Source: Bordetella genomosp. 9 (lineage in GTDB: Bacteria; Pseudomonadota; Gammaproteobacteria; Burkholderiales; Burkholderiaceae_B). Taken from it: a stretch of DNA of 64,000 bases. The DNA is taken from the NCBI RefSeq assembly GCF_002119725.1, contig NZ_CP021109.1, positions 3,720,001 through 3,784,000 of the forward strand. Reading direction: 5' to 3'. The notes below the pieces were generated by a model, which did no database searches, was not told the DNA's origin, and was given only the letters and a program-made list of their open reading frames with translations. This document shows, piece after piece, positions 16,058-25,810 of this stretch (positions within the stretch are counted from its first letter, which is position 1; each line of letters opens with the position of its first letter). The position numbers and the translations under genes are program-made.

Positions 16058-16501
16058 ATGTACGAACCCCTGCTCCACTTCCCGACCGGCCTCTTTGCCG
16101 AGTTCGAGCGTCTGCAACGCGCGCTCAACCCGATCTGGGGCGCGCAGCCCAGCAGCATCCGGGCGGTGTCGCGCGCCTACCCGCCCATCAATGTGGCACG
16201 CGGCGGCGACGCCGTCCTGATCGACATCTTCGTGCCGGGGGCCGACCCCGCCAAGCTCGACGTGCAGGTGGACCGCGGCCTGCTGACCATCAGCGGCGAA
16301 CGCGAAACCGCCCTGCCCGAAGACAACGGCAAAACCAGCACGTATGCCACCGAACGCTACACCGGCCGCTTCACGCGGGCGATCAGCCTTTCGGATGATG
16401 TCGACCCGGAAGCCATCACGGCACGGTACACGGACGGCGTGCTGCGCATCGCCGTGCGGCGGCGCGGCAACGGGCAGCCCCGCCGCATCGAAATCCAATG
16501 A
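16058..16501 (+). CDS. Small heat-shock protein Hsp20 (first of two)
   Basis: 147-residue alpha-crystallin-domain holdase that prevents aggregation of unfolded proteins. The domain runs from PPINVARGGDAVLIDIFVPGADPAKLDV to the C-terminal GVLRIAVRR, with a central LTISGERE. The start at 16058 is chosen over two upstream in-frame ATGs because GGAG lies 9 nt before it and the first upstream ATG would fall at the promoter. The second Hsp20 gene follows after 25 bp; probably co-transcribed from a heat-shock promoter. A C-terminal I-x-I motif (IEI) is present. Confidence 0.88.
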   Translation: MYEPLLHFPTGLFAEFERLQRALNPIWGAQPSSIRAVSRAYPPINVARGGDAVLIDIFVPGADPAKLDVQVDRGLLTISGERETALPEDNGKTSTYATERYTGRFTRAISLSDDVDPEAITARYTDGVLRIAVRRRGNGQPRRIEIQ

Positions 16502-16526
16502 CGGCCCGAGGATCAAGGAGGCATCC

Positions 16527-16880
16527 ATGAATTCGACCCTGACGAACAGCGCGGCCCCGGCTGTCTCGCCGCGCGTGGACGTATTCGAAGACGAGAACGG
16601 CCTGACCCTGCTGGCCGACATGCCGGGCGTTCCGCGCGACAAGCTGACCATCGACGTCGATGGCGACACGCTGCGTATCGAAGGCGAGCTTGGCGAGTCC
16701 GAGCCCGCCCAGCCTTTGCACACCGAGATGCCGGCGGCGCGCTACCGCCGCGCCTTCACGCTGAGCCGCGAGCTTGACAGCAGCCGTATCCAGGCGGAAT
16801 CGCGCGACGGGGTGCTGAAACTGCGCATCCCCAAGCGGGAACAGGCCCAGCCGCGGCGGATCGAAATCGTCACGGCTTGA
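16527..16880 (+). CDS. Small heat-shock protein Hsp20 (second of two)
   Basis: 117-residue alpha-crystallin-domain chaperone, downstream paralogue of the preceding gene, from which it differs strongly (shorter N-terminal arm, no FPTGLF segment). The domain includes VDVFEDENGLTLLADMPGVPRDKLTIDVDG, LRIEGEL, and DGVLKLRIPKRE, ending in IEI as an I-x-I anchor for oligomer assembly. A good AAGGAGG lies 5 nt upstream of the start. Paired Hsp20s of this kind often form hetero-oligomers, which is an inference here. Confidence 0.9.
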   Translation: MNSTLTNSAAPAVSPRVDVFEDENGLTLLADMPGVPRDKLTIDVDGDTLRIEGELGESEPAQPLHTEMPAARYRRAFTLSRELDSSRIQAESRDGVLKLRIPKREQAQPRRIEIVTA

Positions 16881-17012
16881 AGGGCGGCAGGCGGACCGGG
16901 CGATGTATCGCCGCCAGGCGGCGCGCTCTGCACGCATACAACAATGCCGAGCGCGCGGGCCCGCACCGGCGCACGATTGAGTGGCGCCTGGGAGGCCTTT
17001 GCGACAGAATGA

Positions 17013-18710
17013 GTGCCTTCCAATCAGCCAGGCACTGGTTTGCTTCGTCGCCAAGCCCTTACGATTCAGCAGCAGATCCTTCTGCTCGCCGGCACGCTGT
17101 GCCTGGCCCTGGTGGCCGCGGCGGCCGGCGGCGCCGCGTACATGGGCCAGCGCCAGACGCGCGACCTGATCGAGCAGCGCGTGGCCGACATCGCGGGCGC
17201 CATGGCCCACACGCTCGATCGCGATATGTTCGAGCGCTTTCGGGAAATCCGGAACCTGTCCGAAGCGCCGACGCTGCAGGCAATGGGGGCGGGCATCATC
17301 CGCCCGCTGCTCACCGGGCGGCAGCAGTCCATGACCGATTACGCCTGGATCGGCGTGGCCGACGCCTCGGGCACCATCATCGCGTCCACGCAGGGCCTGC
17401 TGGAAGGCAAAAGCGTGGCGGACCGGCAATGGTTCCAGCGCGGCCGGGCGGCGCCCAACATCGGCGACGTCATCGAGTCCAACATGCTGCCGGAACTGCT
17501 CGGCCGTCCACGGGGCAAGGGGTTTCGCTTCGTGGAAATATCGGCGCCCATCGTGCGTGACGGGCGGCTGGTGGGCGTGGTCGGCGCCCATTTGAGCTGG
17601 ACCTGGGCGGCCGACGTGCGGCGCGCCATGCTGGAAACGGACAGCAGCCGCGGCATCCGCGATCTGTGGATCCTGTCGTCGGACGGCGCCATGCTGCTCG
17701 GCCCCCGTCTGGGCAGCCGGCCCTTCACCGATGAACAGGTGGCGCGCATGCGGGCCGCGCGCCAAGGCTGCTTTGAGATCGACGGCGACGAAGGCAGCAT
17801 CCTGACGGGTTACGCGCTGGCGTCCGGCTATCGGGACTATCCCGGCCGCAATTGGATCGTCGTGGCGCGGCAGCCTGCGCGCGACGCTTACGCCGCGGTG
17901 CGGAATCTGGAATGGCGCGTCCTTATTCTGAGCGTGCTGATCAGCATCGCCGGGCTGGCATTGATGTGGACCATCTCCACGCGCATCGCCCGGCCGCTGC
18001 GCGCGCTGACGCAGGCGGCTTCGCACCTGGGCCGCGACGCCTCGGTCACGATGCTGCCGCGCCTGGCGGGCGCCCGCGAGATCGTCGATCTGTCGGCCGC
18101 CCTGCGCTCGCTGATCCGGCGCCTGGGAATCGAGCAGACGCGCGCGGATGACGTCCAACGGCGGGCGCAGATGGAAGAGCAGCGCTATGTCCGCGAGATC
18201 ACCGAATTGCGCCGAGCGGCCGGCATCGACCCGCTTTCCGGCCTGCTGAACCGGCGCTCGTTCCTGTATGCGGCCACCTTGCTCATGACGGAGCAGGCCG
18301 CCCGCGGCGGCCAGGTCGCCATCATCATGGCGGACATCGATTTCTTCAAACTGGTCAACGACAACCACGGCCACGGCGCCGGCGACGCCACCATCCGCAA
18401 AGTGGGCGAGATCCTGACGGCCTCTGTACGCGAGCGCGACCTGGTCGCGCGCTTCGGCGGCGAGGAATTCGTCATCATGCTGGCCGGCGCCTCGCCCAAC
18501 GCCGTGCTCGCCACCGCCGAACGCATGCGCCGCAACGTGCAGGAAACGCCAGTCCAATACCACCACGCCGTCATCCGCATCACCATCAGTCTGGGCGTGG
18601 CACTGGCCGACGCAATGGAAGGCGACATCCAGGCCATTATCGAAAGCGCCGACCATGCGCTGTATCGCGCCAAGCAGCGCGGCCGCAATCGCGCCGTGCT
18701 GTCCGCCTGA
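17013..18710 (+). CDS. Membrane diguanylate cyclase (dCache-like, HAMP, GGDEF)
   Basis: 565-residue sensor enzyme making cyclic di-GMP from GTP. Residues 17-45 and about 297-320 are membrane helices bracketing a periplasmic dCache-like sensor domain of roughly 250 residues. A HAMP segment (ARPLRALTQAASHLG) and a coiled linker follow, then a GGDEF domain from about residue 400. The active-site loop is GGEEF at 482-486, and the inhibitory I-site RERD sits at 473-476, five residues before it, so both catalysis and product feedback seem intact. The ligand is unknown. It stands alone between hsp20 and yfcF. Confidence 0.9.
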   Translation: MPSNQPGTGLLRRQALTIQQQILLLAGTLCLALVAAAAGGAAYMGQRQTRDLIEQRVADIAGAMAHTLDRDMFERFREIRNLSEAPTLQAMGAGIIRPLLTGRQQSMTDYAWIGVADASGTIIASTQGLLEGKSVADRQWFQRGRAAPNIGDVIESNMLPELLGRPRGKGFRFVEISAPIVRDGRLVGVVGAHLSWTWAADVRRAMLETDSSRGIRDLWILSSDGAMLLGPRLGSRPFTDEQVARMRAARQGCFEIDGDEGSILTGYALASGYRDYPGRNWIVVARQPARDAYAAVRNLEWRVLILSVLISIAGLALMWTISTRIARPLRALTQAASHLGRDASVTMLPRLAGAREIVDLSAALRSLIRRLGIEQTRADDVQRRAQMEEQRYVREITELRRAAGIDPLSGLLNRRSFLYAATLLMTEQAARGGQVAIIMADIDFFKLVNDNHGHGAGDATIRKVGEILTASVRERDLVARFGGEEFVIMLAGASPNAVLATAERMRRNVQETPVQYHHAVIRITISLGVALADAMEGDIQAIIESADHALYRAKQRGRNRAVLSA

Positions 18711-18781
18711 GCGCCGCCGCGCATTTGCACGCCCGGCGAAAAAACGCCACGATGCGGCTGTTGACCATCGAGGAGGAGACC

Positions 18782-19423
18782 GTGACAGTGCCGCTGACCT
18801 TATACGTCGATGCCCGCTTCCTGAGCCCCTACGCGCTGTCCGCCTACGTGGCGCTGACGCAGAAGGGATTGGACTTCGAGGTCAGGCTGGTGGACCTGGA
18901 CCAGGGCGACCAGCGCACTGCGCCGTTTCTGCACCGCTCCCCCATCGGCAAGGTCCCCGTGTTGGCGCACGGCGATTTCTACGTGAGCGAATCCAGCGCC
19001 ATCGCGGAGTATCTGGAAGAGGCCTTTGCCCCGCCGGCCTGCCCTGCGCTGTATCCGGAAGAACCGCGCCGCCGCGCACTGGCGCGCCAGGTGCAGTCCT
19101 GGCTGCGCACCGATCTGCAGGCCTTGCGCCGGGAACGGCCGACGGAAGTGATTTTCGAGGGCGCGCATGCCGCGCCCCTGTCCGACGCGGCCCAGTGCGA
19201 GGCGGCACGCCTGGTGCGGGCGGCAACGGCGCTGCTGCTGCATGGCAATGGGCATTTGTGCGGGGTGTGGACCCTGGCCGACATCGACCTGGCCCTGATG
19301 CTGAACCGCCTGATCCTGCCCGCGGACGAGGCCAGCGAGCTGGTCCCCCAACCGCTGCGCGACTATGCCACGGCGCAATGGTCGCATCCGGGCGTGAGCC
19401 GGTGGGTCGCCAGCCGGGGATGA
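18782..19423 (+). CDS. yfcF: Glutathione S-transferase YfcF
   Basis: 213-residue GST-superfamily protein similar to E. coli YfcF (214 residues), a glutathione-dependent enzyme protecting against peroxides. The thioredoxin-like domain starts LTLYVDARFLSPYALSAYVALTQKGL and contains GKVPVL and the SESSAIAEYLEE segment that holds glutathione. A GTG start at 18782 is chosen because GAGGAG lies 5-6 nt upstream and it aligns with the E. coli N-terminus; ATG codons at 18725 and 18752 would add a tail without homology. Convergent with pgk. Confidence 0.85.
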   Translation: MTVPLTLYVDARFLSPYALSAYVALTQKGLDFEVRLVDLDQGDQRTAPFLHRSPIGKVPVLAHGDFYVSESSAIAEYLEEAFAPPACPALYPEEPRRRALARQVQSWLRTDLQALRRERPTEVIFEGAHAAPLSDAAQCEAARLVRAATALLLHGNGHLCGVWTLADIDLALMLNRLILPADEASELVPQPLRDYATAQWSHPGVSRWVASRG

Positions 19424-19484
19424 CGGCGGCCTCCCCCCGCAGACCGCCGGCGCCGCTGAATCGGGCCGGTCCTTTCGGCCTTGG

Positions 19485-19506
19485 CCGCTCCCCGCGCGGG
19501 GAGCGG
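19485..19506. terminator. GC-rich hairpin between convergent yfcF and pgk
   Basis: A perfect 22-bp palindrome (CCGCTCCCCGC and complement) lies in the 97-bp gap between convergent stops. There is no T run on either side, so it may be a factor-assisted terminator or mRNA 3'-end stabiliser rather than a classic intrinsic one. Confidence 0.5.
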
Positions 19507-19520
19507 CACGTCCGTGCGCC

Positions 19521-20720
19521 TCAGGCCTGGCTGGCGCGCTGCTGCAGGATTTCCACCGCCGGCAGCGTCTTGCCTTCCAGGAACTCCAGGAAAGCCCCGC
19601 CGCCCGTGGAGATGTAGCCCACCTTGTCAGTGATGCCGAACTTCGCTATCGCGGCCAGCGTATCGCCGCCCCCCGCAATGGAGAACGCCGGCGATTCCGC
19701 GATGGCGCGCGCAACCACTTCGGTGCCGTGCGAGAACTGTTCGAACTCGAACACGCCCACCGGGCCGTTCCAGACGATGGTGCCGGCCTTCTTCAGGATA
19801 TCGGCCAGCGCCTGCGCGGTCTGCGGGCCGATGTCCAGCACCATGTCGTCCGCGCCGATGGCATCGGCCGGCTTGACGGTGGCGGGCGCGTCCGCGCCGA
19901 ACGAAGGCGCGCACACCACATCGGTGGGGATCGGCACGTCCGCGCCGCGCTTGCGCATGATGTCGATGACCGCGGCAGCTTCTTCGCGCTGGTCGGGCTC
20001 GGCCAGCGATTTGCCGATGGATTTGCCGGCCGCCAGCATGAAGGTATTGGCGATGCCGCCGCCCACCACAAGCTGATCCACCTTGCCGGCGAGCGACTGC
20101 AGGATGCTCAGCTTCGTCGACACTTTGGAACCGCCCACGATCGCGACCAGCGGGCGCTTGGGTTCGTGCAGCGCACGTCCCAGCGCGTCCAGTTCGGCCT
20201 CCAGCAGCGGACCGGCGCAGGCCACGGGGGCAAAACGCGCCATGCCATGCGTCGTCGCTTCGGCGCGATGCGCGGTGCCGAAGGCGTCGTTCACGTACAC
20301 GTCGCACAGCGCGGCCATCTTGCGCGACAGCGCTTCGTCGTTTTTCTTCTCGCCCGCGTTCACGCGGCAGTTTTCCAGCAGAACCACCTGGCCGGGTTCG
20401 ACCTGCACACCATCCACCCAATCGCGGACCAGCGGCGCGGGCATGCCGAGCAGCTCGGACAGCCGGCGCCCCACCGGCGCCAGGCTGTCGGCGTCGGTCA
20501 GCACGCCTTCCTTGGGCCGTCCCAGGTGGGAAGTGACCATCACCGCGGCGCCGGCGTCCAGCGCCATCCGGATACCCGGCACGGAGGCACGGATGCGCGT
20601 GTCCTCGCTGATGTTGCCAGCGTCATCGAACGGAACGTTCAGGTCGGCGCGGATGAAGACGCGCTTGCCTTTCAAAGCGCCGGCCTTGGCCAGCGCGGAC
20701 AGGGTATTCACCTTGGACAT
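19521..20720 (-). CDS. pgk: Phosphoglycerate kinase
   Basis: 399-residue glycolytic/gluconeogenic enzyme interconverting 1,3-bisphosphoglycerate and 3-phosphoglycerate with ADP/ATP. Hallmarks: [12 protein letters not shown] near the N-terminus, [10 protein letters not shown], the [12 protein letters not shown] segment and NGPVGVFE. The start ATG at 20720 follows GGAGAAGAT; the frame extends upstream to 20822 without homology. Third gene of tkt-gap-pgk, but an intrinsic terminator sits between gap and pgk, so it may also have its own promoter or depend on read-through. Confidence 0.96.
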   Translation of the reverse strand: MSKVNTLSALAKAGALKGKRVFIRADLNVPFDDAGNISEDTRIRASVPGIRMALDAGAAVMVTSHLGRPKEGVLTDADSLAPVGRRLSELLGMPAPLVRDWVDGVQVEPGQVVLLENCRVNAGEKKNDEALSRKMAALCDVYVNDAFGTAHRAEATTHGMARFAPVACAGPLLEAELDALGRALHEPKRPLVAIVGGSKVSTKLSILQSLAGKVDQLVVGGGIANTFMLAAGKSIGKSLAEPDQREEAAAVIDIMRKRGADVPIPTDVVCAPSFGADAPATVKPADAIGADDMVLDIGPQTAQALADILKKAGTIVWNGPVGVFEFEQFSHGTEVVARAIAESPAFSIAGGGDTLAAIAKFGITDKVGYISTGGGAFLEFLEGKTLPAVEILQQRASQA

Positions 20721-20826
20721 ATCTTCTCCATGTAGTCTTGGGGCGGCGCCGCGACGGCGGGCCCGCGGCCGCGTCGCGACGCTGGCGGCGCGCCGGGCCT
20801 GCCCATCGTGCCCCGGCGTCAAAACA

Positions 20827-20850
20827 AAGGGGACGGCGCGCCGTCCCCTT
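20827..20850 (-). terminator. Rho-independent terminator after gap
   Basis: A perfect 24-bp palindrome (AAGGGGACGGCG and complement) is followed on the minus strand by TTTGTTTT, 35 bp after the gap stop. A strong intrinsic terminator for tkt-gap transcripts. Confidence 0.85.
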
Positions 20851-20884
20851 CGTCACCGTGTCATGGCATCCGCCAGGCGCGGTT

Positions 20885-21895
20885 TTACTTGGCGGCCATC
20901 AGCGCAACGGTGGTGTCCAGCATACGGTTGCTGAAGCCCCACTCGTTGTCGTACCAGGAAGAAACCTTGACCAGCGTGCCCGAGACCTTGGTCAGCGTGG
21001 CATCCACGGTGCTGGAAGCCGGGTTGTGGTTGAAGTCCACCGACACCAAGGGCTCGGTGTTGTATTCCAGGATGCCCTTGAGCGCGCCCTGCGAAGCGGC
21101 CTTCAGGATGCCGTTCACTTCCTCGACGCTGGTTTCGCGCTTGGCGATGAACGACAGGTCGACGATGGAGACGTTGATGGTCGGCACGCGGATGGCGAAG
21201 CCGTCCAGCTTGCCGTTGAGCTCGGGCAGCACCAGGCCCACCGCCGCGGCGGCGCCGGTCTTGGTGGGGATCATGCTCATCGTGGCCGAACGGGCGCGGC
21301 GCAGGTCTTCGTGATAGACGTCGGTGAGCACCTGGTCGTTGGTGTAGGAATGCACGGTCGTCATCAGGCCGGAAACCACGCCCAGCTCTTCATGCAGCGG
21401 CTTGACCAGCGGCGCCAGGCAGTTGGTCGTGCACGAGGCGTTGGAGATGACCGTGTGCTCGGCCTTCAGGGTGTGGTGGTTCACGCCGTAGACGACAGTC
21501 GCGTCCACGTCCTTGCCGCCAGGGGCGGAAATCACAACCTTCTTGGCGCCGCCCTTCAGGTGGGCGCTGGCCTTTTCCTTGGAGGTGAAGAAGCCGGTGC
21601 ATTCCAAAACCACATCGACCTTCAGCTCGCCCCAGGGCAGTTCGGCCGGGTTGCGGTTGGCCAGCACGCGGATGCGGTCGCCGTTGACGACCATGTAGTC
21701 GCCGTCGACTTCCACCGTGCCCGGGAAGCGGCCGTGCACCGTGTCGTAGCGGGTCAGGTGCGCATTGGTCTTGGGGTCGCCCAGGTCGTTGATGGCGACG
21801 ATCTCGATGTCGTGCTTCTTGCCGCTTTCGTAGTGCGCACGCAGCACATTACGACCGATGCGGCCGTAGCCGTTGATGGCAACGCGTAGGGTCAT
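20885..21895 (-). CDS. gap: Glyceraldehyde-3-phosphate dehydrogenase, type I
   Basis: 336-residue NAD-dependent enzyme oxidising glyceraldehyde 3-phosphate to 1,3-bisphosphoglycerate. The Rossmann motif [13 protein letters not shown] is at residues 7-19, and the catalytic Cys155 sits in [12 protein letters not shown]. The NDL segment near residue 36 suggests NAD preference. GAGGAG precedes the start and the gene lies 16 bp after tkt, so both are on one mRNA, ending at the hairpin at 20827-20850. Confidence 0.96.
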   Translation of the reverse strand: MTLRVAINGYGRIGRNVLRAHYESGKKHDIEIVAINDLGDPKTNAHLTRYDTVHGRFPGTVEVDGDYMVVNGDRIRVLANRNPAELPWGELKVDVVLECTGFFTSKEKASAHLKGGAKKVVISAPGGKDVDATVVYGVNHHTLKAEHTVISNASCTTNCLAPLVKPLHEELGVVSGLMTTVHSYTNDQVLTDVYHEDLRRARSATMSMIPTKTGAAAAVGLVLPELNGKLDGFAIRVPTINVSIVDLSFIAKRETSVEEVNGILKAASQGALKGILEYNTEPLVSVDFNHNPASSTVDATLTKVSGTLVKVSSWYDNEWGFSNRMLDTTVALMAAK

Positions 21896-21911
21896 GACTC
21901 AATCTCCTCGT

Positions 21912-23957
21912 TTACAAAACCTGTTTGACGGCCTCGGCGACTTTTTCCGCAGTCAGACCGAAGAAGGGGAACAGCGCGCCCGCTGGAGCCGATTCGCCAT
22001 AGCGGTCGATGCCGACCACGGCGCCTTCCAGGCCCACGTACTTGTGCCACAGGCCGGTGGAGCCGGCTTCGACCGCGACGCGCGGCAGGCCCTTGGGCAG
22101 CACGCTGGTGCGCCACGCCGCATCCTGCCTGTCGAAGACATCGGTGGAAGGCATGGAGACCACACGCACGGGCACGCCGTCGTTGCTCAGCAATTCCTGC
22201 GCCGCCAGCGCCAGCGCGACTTCGGAGCCGGTGGCGATGATCACCGCGCGGGCGCCGTCGGCGTCGCGCAGCACGTAGCCGCCGCGGGCGATGGCCGCCA
22301 GGGTCGGTTCGTCACGAGGCACGAAGGGCAGGTTCTGGCGCGACAGCAGGAGCGCCGTGGGACCGCCATCGTGCACGGCCATGCCGACGCTGGCGGGACG
22401 CTTCACCGCCTCGATCCAGGCCACGGCCGTCTCCACGGTATCGCAGGGACGCCACACCGACAGATTCGGTATCAGGCGCAGGCTGTTGGTGTGCTCGATG
22501 GATTGGTGGGTGGGGCCGTCCTCGCCCAGGCCGATGGAGTCGTGGGTAAAGACATGCACGACGCGCTGCTTCATCAGCGCGGCCATGCGCAAGGCATTGC
22601 GCGAATAATCGGAGAAGGTCAGGAAGGTGCCGCCGAAGGGCAGATAACCCCCATGCAGCGCGATGCCGTTCATGACTGCCGCCATGCCGAACTCGCGCAC
22701 GCCGTAATTGATGTGGCGGCCGAACTGGATGGCCTGCTCGCCGGCCCGCACCGGGGCAACGCCCTTCCAGTCGGTGTAGTTGGAGCCGGTCAGGTCGGCG
22801 GACCCGCCGAGCAGTTCCGGCAGGGCCTGCGCCAGCGCCGCGATGGCGTACTGCGATGCCTTGCGCGTGGCAACGGTTTCGGCCTTTTCCACGGTGGCGG
22901 CCAGGAAGGCGCCGGCCTTCTCGGCAAAATCGGCGGGCAGCTCGCCGCGCATGCGGCGCTGGAATTCGGCGGCTTCGGCCGGGAACTGCAAGGCATAGGC
23001 GTCGAAGCGCGCCTGCCATTCGTTCTGCGCGATGGCGCCCGCGCGGCGCGCATCCCAGCCCTCGTAGATATCGGCGGGGATGACGAAGGGTTCGTGCGGC
23101 CAGTTCAGCGCGGCGCGCGTCGCGGCGATTTCGTCCTTGCCCAGCGGCGCGCCGTGGACCTTGTCGGTGCCCGCCACATTGGGCGCGCCCTTGCCGATCA
23201 CGGTGCGGCAGACGATGAGCGTTGGGCCCGAATGGCTGGCGGCATGCCCGCGCGCCTGCCGGATGGCGGCATCCACGGCTTCCACGTCGTGGCCGTCCAC
23301 GCCGCGGATCACGTTCCAGCCGTAGGCCTCGAAACGCTTGGCGGTATCGTCGCCGAACCAGGCTTCGACCTTGCCGTCGATGGAAATGCCGTTGTCGTCG
23401 TACAGCACGATCAGCTTGGACAGCTTGAGCGTGCCGGCGAGCGAACAGACTTCGTGGGAAATGCCTTCCATCAGGCAGCCGTCGCCCACGAAGGCATAGG
23501 TGTGATGGTCGACCACGGCATGGCCGGGGCGGTTGAATTCGGCAGCCAGCAGCGCTTCGGCCAGCGCCATGCCGACGGCATTGCCCAGACCCTGGCCCAG
23601 CGGGCCGGTGGTGGTTTCGACGCCCGGCGTGATGCCGACCTCCGGGTGGCCCGGGGTACGCGAGTGCAACTGGCGGAACTGCTTGATTTCCTCGATGGGA
23701 AGGTCGTAGCCGGTCAGATGCAGCAGCGCGTACAACAGCATGGATCCGTGGCCGTTGGACAGCACGAAGCGGTCGCGGCCGGGCCACGCGGGATCGGCAG
23801 GGTTGTGGCGCAGATGGCGCGTCCACAAGGCCTGTGCGATTTCGGCCATGCCCATGGGAGCACCCGGGTGCCCGGAATTCGCCTGTTGCACGGCATCCAT
23901 CGCCAAGGCGCGGATGGCATCCGCCAAAGAGGGTTGTCGGGCGGTCGGATTGCTCAT
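21912..23957 (-). CDS. tkt: Transketolase
   Basis: 681-residue thiamine-diphosphate enzyme of the pentose phosphate pathway. Recognised segments: [18 protein letters not shown], the cofactor loop [12 protein letters not shown] with downstream NG ([10 protein letters not shown]), the central [20 protein letters not shown] and the C-terminal [10 protein letters not shown]. First gene of tkt-gap-pgk, an arrangement common in Burkholderiales and shared with cbb operons. No RuBisCO genes are near. The ATG at 23957 lacks a clear ribosome-binding site, but no other in-frame start with homology was found. Confidence 0.96.
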   Translation of the reverse strand: MSNPTARQPSLADAIRALAMDAVQQANSGHPGAPMGMAEIAQALWTRHLRHNPADPAWPGRDRFVLSNGHGSMLLYALLHLTGYDLPIEEIKQFRQLHSRTPGHPEVGITPGVETTTGPLGQGLGNAVGMALAEALLAAEFNRPGHAVVDHHTYAFVGDGCLMEGISHEVCSLAGTLKLSKLIVLYDDNGISIDGKVEAWFGDDTAKRFEAYGWNVIRGVDGHDVEAVDAAIRQARGHAASHSGPTLIVCRTVIGKGAPNVAGTDKVHGAPLGKDEIAATRAALNWPHEPFVIPADIYEGWDARRAGAIAQNEWQARFDAYALQFPAEAAEFQRRMRGELPADFAEKAGAFLAATVEKAETVATRKASQYAIAALAQALPELLGGSADLTGSNYTDWKGVAPVRAGEQAIQFGRHINYGVREFGMAAVMNGIALHGGYLPFGGTFLTFSDYSRNALRMAALMKQRVVHVFTHDSIGLGEDGPTHQSIEHTNSLRLIPNLSVWRPCDTVETAVAWIEAVKRPASVGMAVHDGGPTALLLSRQNLPFVPRDEPTLAAIARGGYVLRDADGARAVIIATGSEVALALAAQELLSNDGVPVRVVSMPSTDVFDRQDAAWRTSVLPKGLPRVAVEAGSTGLWHKYVGLEGAVVGIDRYGESAPAGALFPFFGLTAEKVAEAVKQVL

Positions 23958-24186
23958 TCTTGATGCACTCGTCTCCCGGCAGGCGTGGAAAAAAGGGCCG
24001 GGCATAGGGTTTGAAGAGCTCACGATTTTAGCATCCGGGCGTGACCGGCCCGCCGCGCGGCCGCTCGGCCAATCGGTGTAGGGCGGCCGCCCGGGCGCGC
24101 AGGCGCCGCGGCGCAAAGCCGGCGCCATGGGCATGCGAGCCGCGATGCAGCAGAATAGCGGCTCGCATTACCTTCAATATGCCGAC

Positions 24187-24984
24187 ATGCCGACTCCCCG
24201 CTTCCATTGCCCTTTCGCGCTTTCCGCGCACGCCCGCATCGAACTTCCCGACGCCATCGCGCACCATGCGGTGCGAGTGCTGCGGCTGCGTGACGGCGAC
24301 GCGCTGGTGTTGTTCGACGGACAGGGAGGCGAGTATCCCGCCACCCTGCGTGTGGCCGGCAAAACCGCACATGCGGAACTCGGCGCGCGCGATGCGCGCG
24401 AAGCGGAGCTGGCCGGCAGTATCACGCTCGTACAGGGGCTGCCTTCGGGCGACAAGATGGATTGGATCGTGGAAAAGGCGGTGGAACTCGGGGTGCAGCG
24501 GCTGGTGCCCATCGCCGCGCAACGCAGCGTGCTGCAACTGAACGGCGACCGGCAGGACAAGCGCCTGGCGCACTGGCGCCGCATCGCGGCGGCCGCCAGC
24601 GAACAATGCGGCCGCAACCGGCTGATGTGCATCGAGCCCGTAACGACATTGACGAACTGGCTGACGGCCTCGTCGGCGGAACCCCGCCTGTTATGCCACC
24701 CGGAAGACGGCGCGTCGTTGAAGCCTTCGCTGGAACCCGCGCGCCGGGCCGGCGCCGTGGCGTTGCTGGTGGGGCCGGAGGGTGGCTGGACGGACGCCGA
24801 GCGGGACGCAAGCCGCGCCGCTGGCGCCACGCCGGTCAGCTTCGGCACGCGGGTGCTGCGCACCGAAACCGCAGGCCTTGCCCTGGTGGCGGCCGCCACG
24901 GCGCTTCTGGAATGGGATGGCCCCGCACCTGCCGGGCCGGCAGCGCAAAGCGAAACCGATTCGGGTCAGCCGGCCTCGCCGTAA
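24187..24984 (+). CDS. rsmE: 16S rRNA m3U1498 methyltransferase RsmE
   Basis: 265-residue SPOUT-class methyltransferase modifying U1498 of 16S rRNA using S-adenosylmethionine. An N-terminal PUA-like domain (HHAVRVLRLRDGDALVLFDGQGGEY) precedes the knotted domain with EKAVELGVQRLVPIAAQRS, LLVGPEGGWTDAE and the final VLRTETAGLALVAAATALLEW, all diagnostic. The start is the ATG at 24187; an upstream ATG at 24127 adds non-homologous residues. It is divergent from tkt, and its last 19 bp overlap the convergent barstar-like gene. Confidence 0.93.
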   Translation: MPTPRFHCPFALSAHARIELPDAIAHHAVRVLRLRDGDALVLFDGQGGEYPATLRVAGKTAHAELGARDAREAELAGSITLVQGLPSGDKMDWIVEKAVELGVQRLVPIAAQRSVLQLNGDRQDKRLAHWRRIAAAASEQCGRNRLMCIEPVTTLTNWLTASSAEPRLLCHPEDGASLKPSLEPARRAGAVALLVGPEGGWTDAERDASRAAGATPVSFGTRVLRTETAGLALVAAATALLEWDGPAPAGPAAQSETDSGQPASP

Positions 24985-25430
24985 GGTGCGGCCGCCACGC
25001 CGGGCTCGGCGGCGGGATGGGCGCCTGCATGCTCCACGATATAGGCGAAGGACCGGCCGTTTTCGCGCGCGTATTCCGCCACGTCCTGGCACACCGACAC
25101 GATGCGCGCAGCGTCTTCTTCCAGCGCAGGATCGCCGGAATGCAGCTTCTGCAGCCACAACACGACGCCCACCTTTTGATCGAGCACCGTGTCGCAAAGG
25201 CAATCCGTCAGTTCGTCGTAACTGCGGAAATGCATGGGAAAGTCCACCGCCTTGGCGATGGCCCGGAAGACCGCCGATCGGCTGCGCGCCCGGTCGCAGT
25301 CGGCGACGAACAGCGCGGCGCGCAGGTCATTGGCCGCATCGATAACCGATTGTTTGTCCAGGGCAGCAGCATCGAGCTCGCCGCCGCGCTGCATCTGTCG
25401 CTGCAATGCGGGCTGACCGGTTCTGGCCAT
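24966..25430 (-). CDS. Barstar-family protein
   Basis: 154-residue protein whose segment AVDFPMHFRSYDELTDCLCD resembles the barstar core (FPxYFGxNWDALxDCLxD), the RNase-inhibitor surface of barstar. A strong AGGAGG 8 nt upstream fixes the start at 25430. No barnase-like or other ribonuclease gene is adjacent, so it is a solitary member, perhaps a regulator of a distant nuclease or a divergent homologue with another role. The stop overlaps rsmE by 19 bp on the opposite strand. An inverted repeat lies 50 bp upstream. Confidence 0.7.
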   Translation of the reverse strand: MARTGQPALQRQMQRGGELDAAALDKQSVIDAANDLRAALFVADCDRARSRSAVFRAIAKAVDFPMHFRSYDELTDCLCDTVLDQKVGVVLWLQKLHSGDPALEEDAARIVSVCQDVAEYARENGRSFAYIVEHAGAHPAAEPGVAAAPYGEAG

Positions 25431-25810
25431 GCTCGGACCTCCTGCAAAAATACTCATGTCCACCGCGATCCGTCCGCGGGATACGCTGCATCGTATCGGC
25501 ATAAACCGGAACGATCAATCGCCCCGCGAAAGGTTTTCGCGCACGTCCGTCACGCCACGTGAACGGCCGGCGCGCAGGATTCGGACGATACACCGGGCAG
25601 GAGAAAAACGGGAGACAAAAGCGACGCGCACATGCCCTGGCGCACGGCATGCGGCGCGCATGCAACGGATGCCGTGCGGCCGTCCGGGACCGGCGAGCTT
25701 CTGGCACGCAGGCCGGTGAGAACGGCCCGCGCAACCGCGCCCGCACGGCAGTCCGCGCGAGCGCGGCATGCAGGCGCCATCGTCGGCGCCCGCGTGCCGC
25801 GCAACATCGC
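25431..25810. other. Non-coding stretch between maeB and the barstar-like gene
   Basis: 380 bases with no convincing gene on either strand; open frames are Arg/Ala-rich shadows. I see no clear terminator for maeB. The only clear structure is the short inverted repeat at 25480-25497. Confidence 0.55.
25480..25497. promoter_or_regulatory. Inverted repeat upstream of the barstar-like gene
   Basis: GATACG and CGTATC flank a 6-nt spacer 50 bp upstream of the start, a suitable position for an operator. No regulator can be named. Confidence 0.35.

Noticed and set aside
16416..18656. 746-codon open frame opposite the diguanylate cyclase and hsp20 genes
   Set aside because: Antisense shadow across several well-supported genes; no protein-like motifs.
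19424..19520. Possible sRNA at the yfcF/pgk hairpin
   Set aside because: Only the 22-bp palindrome is visible; no promoter is seen.
21873..23963. 696-codon open frame opposite tkt
   Set aside because: Complement of the transketolase gene; shadow frame.
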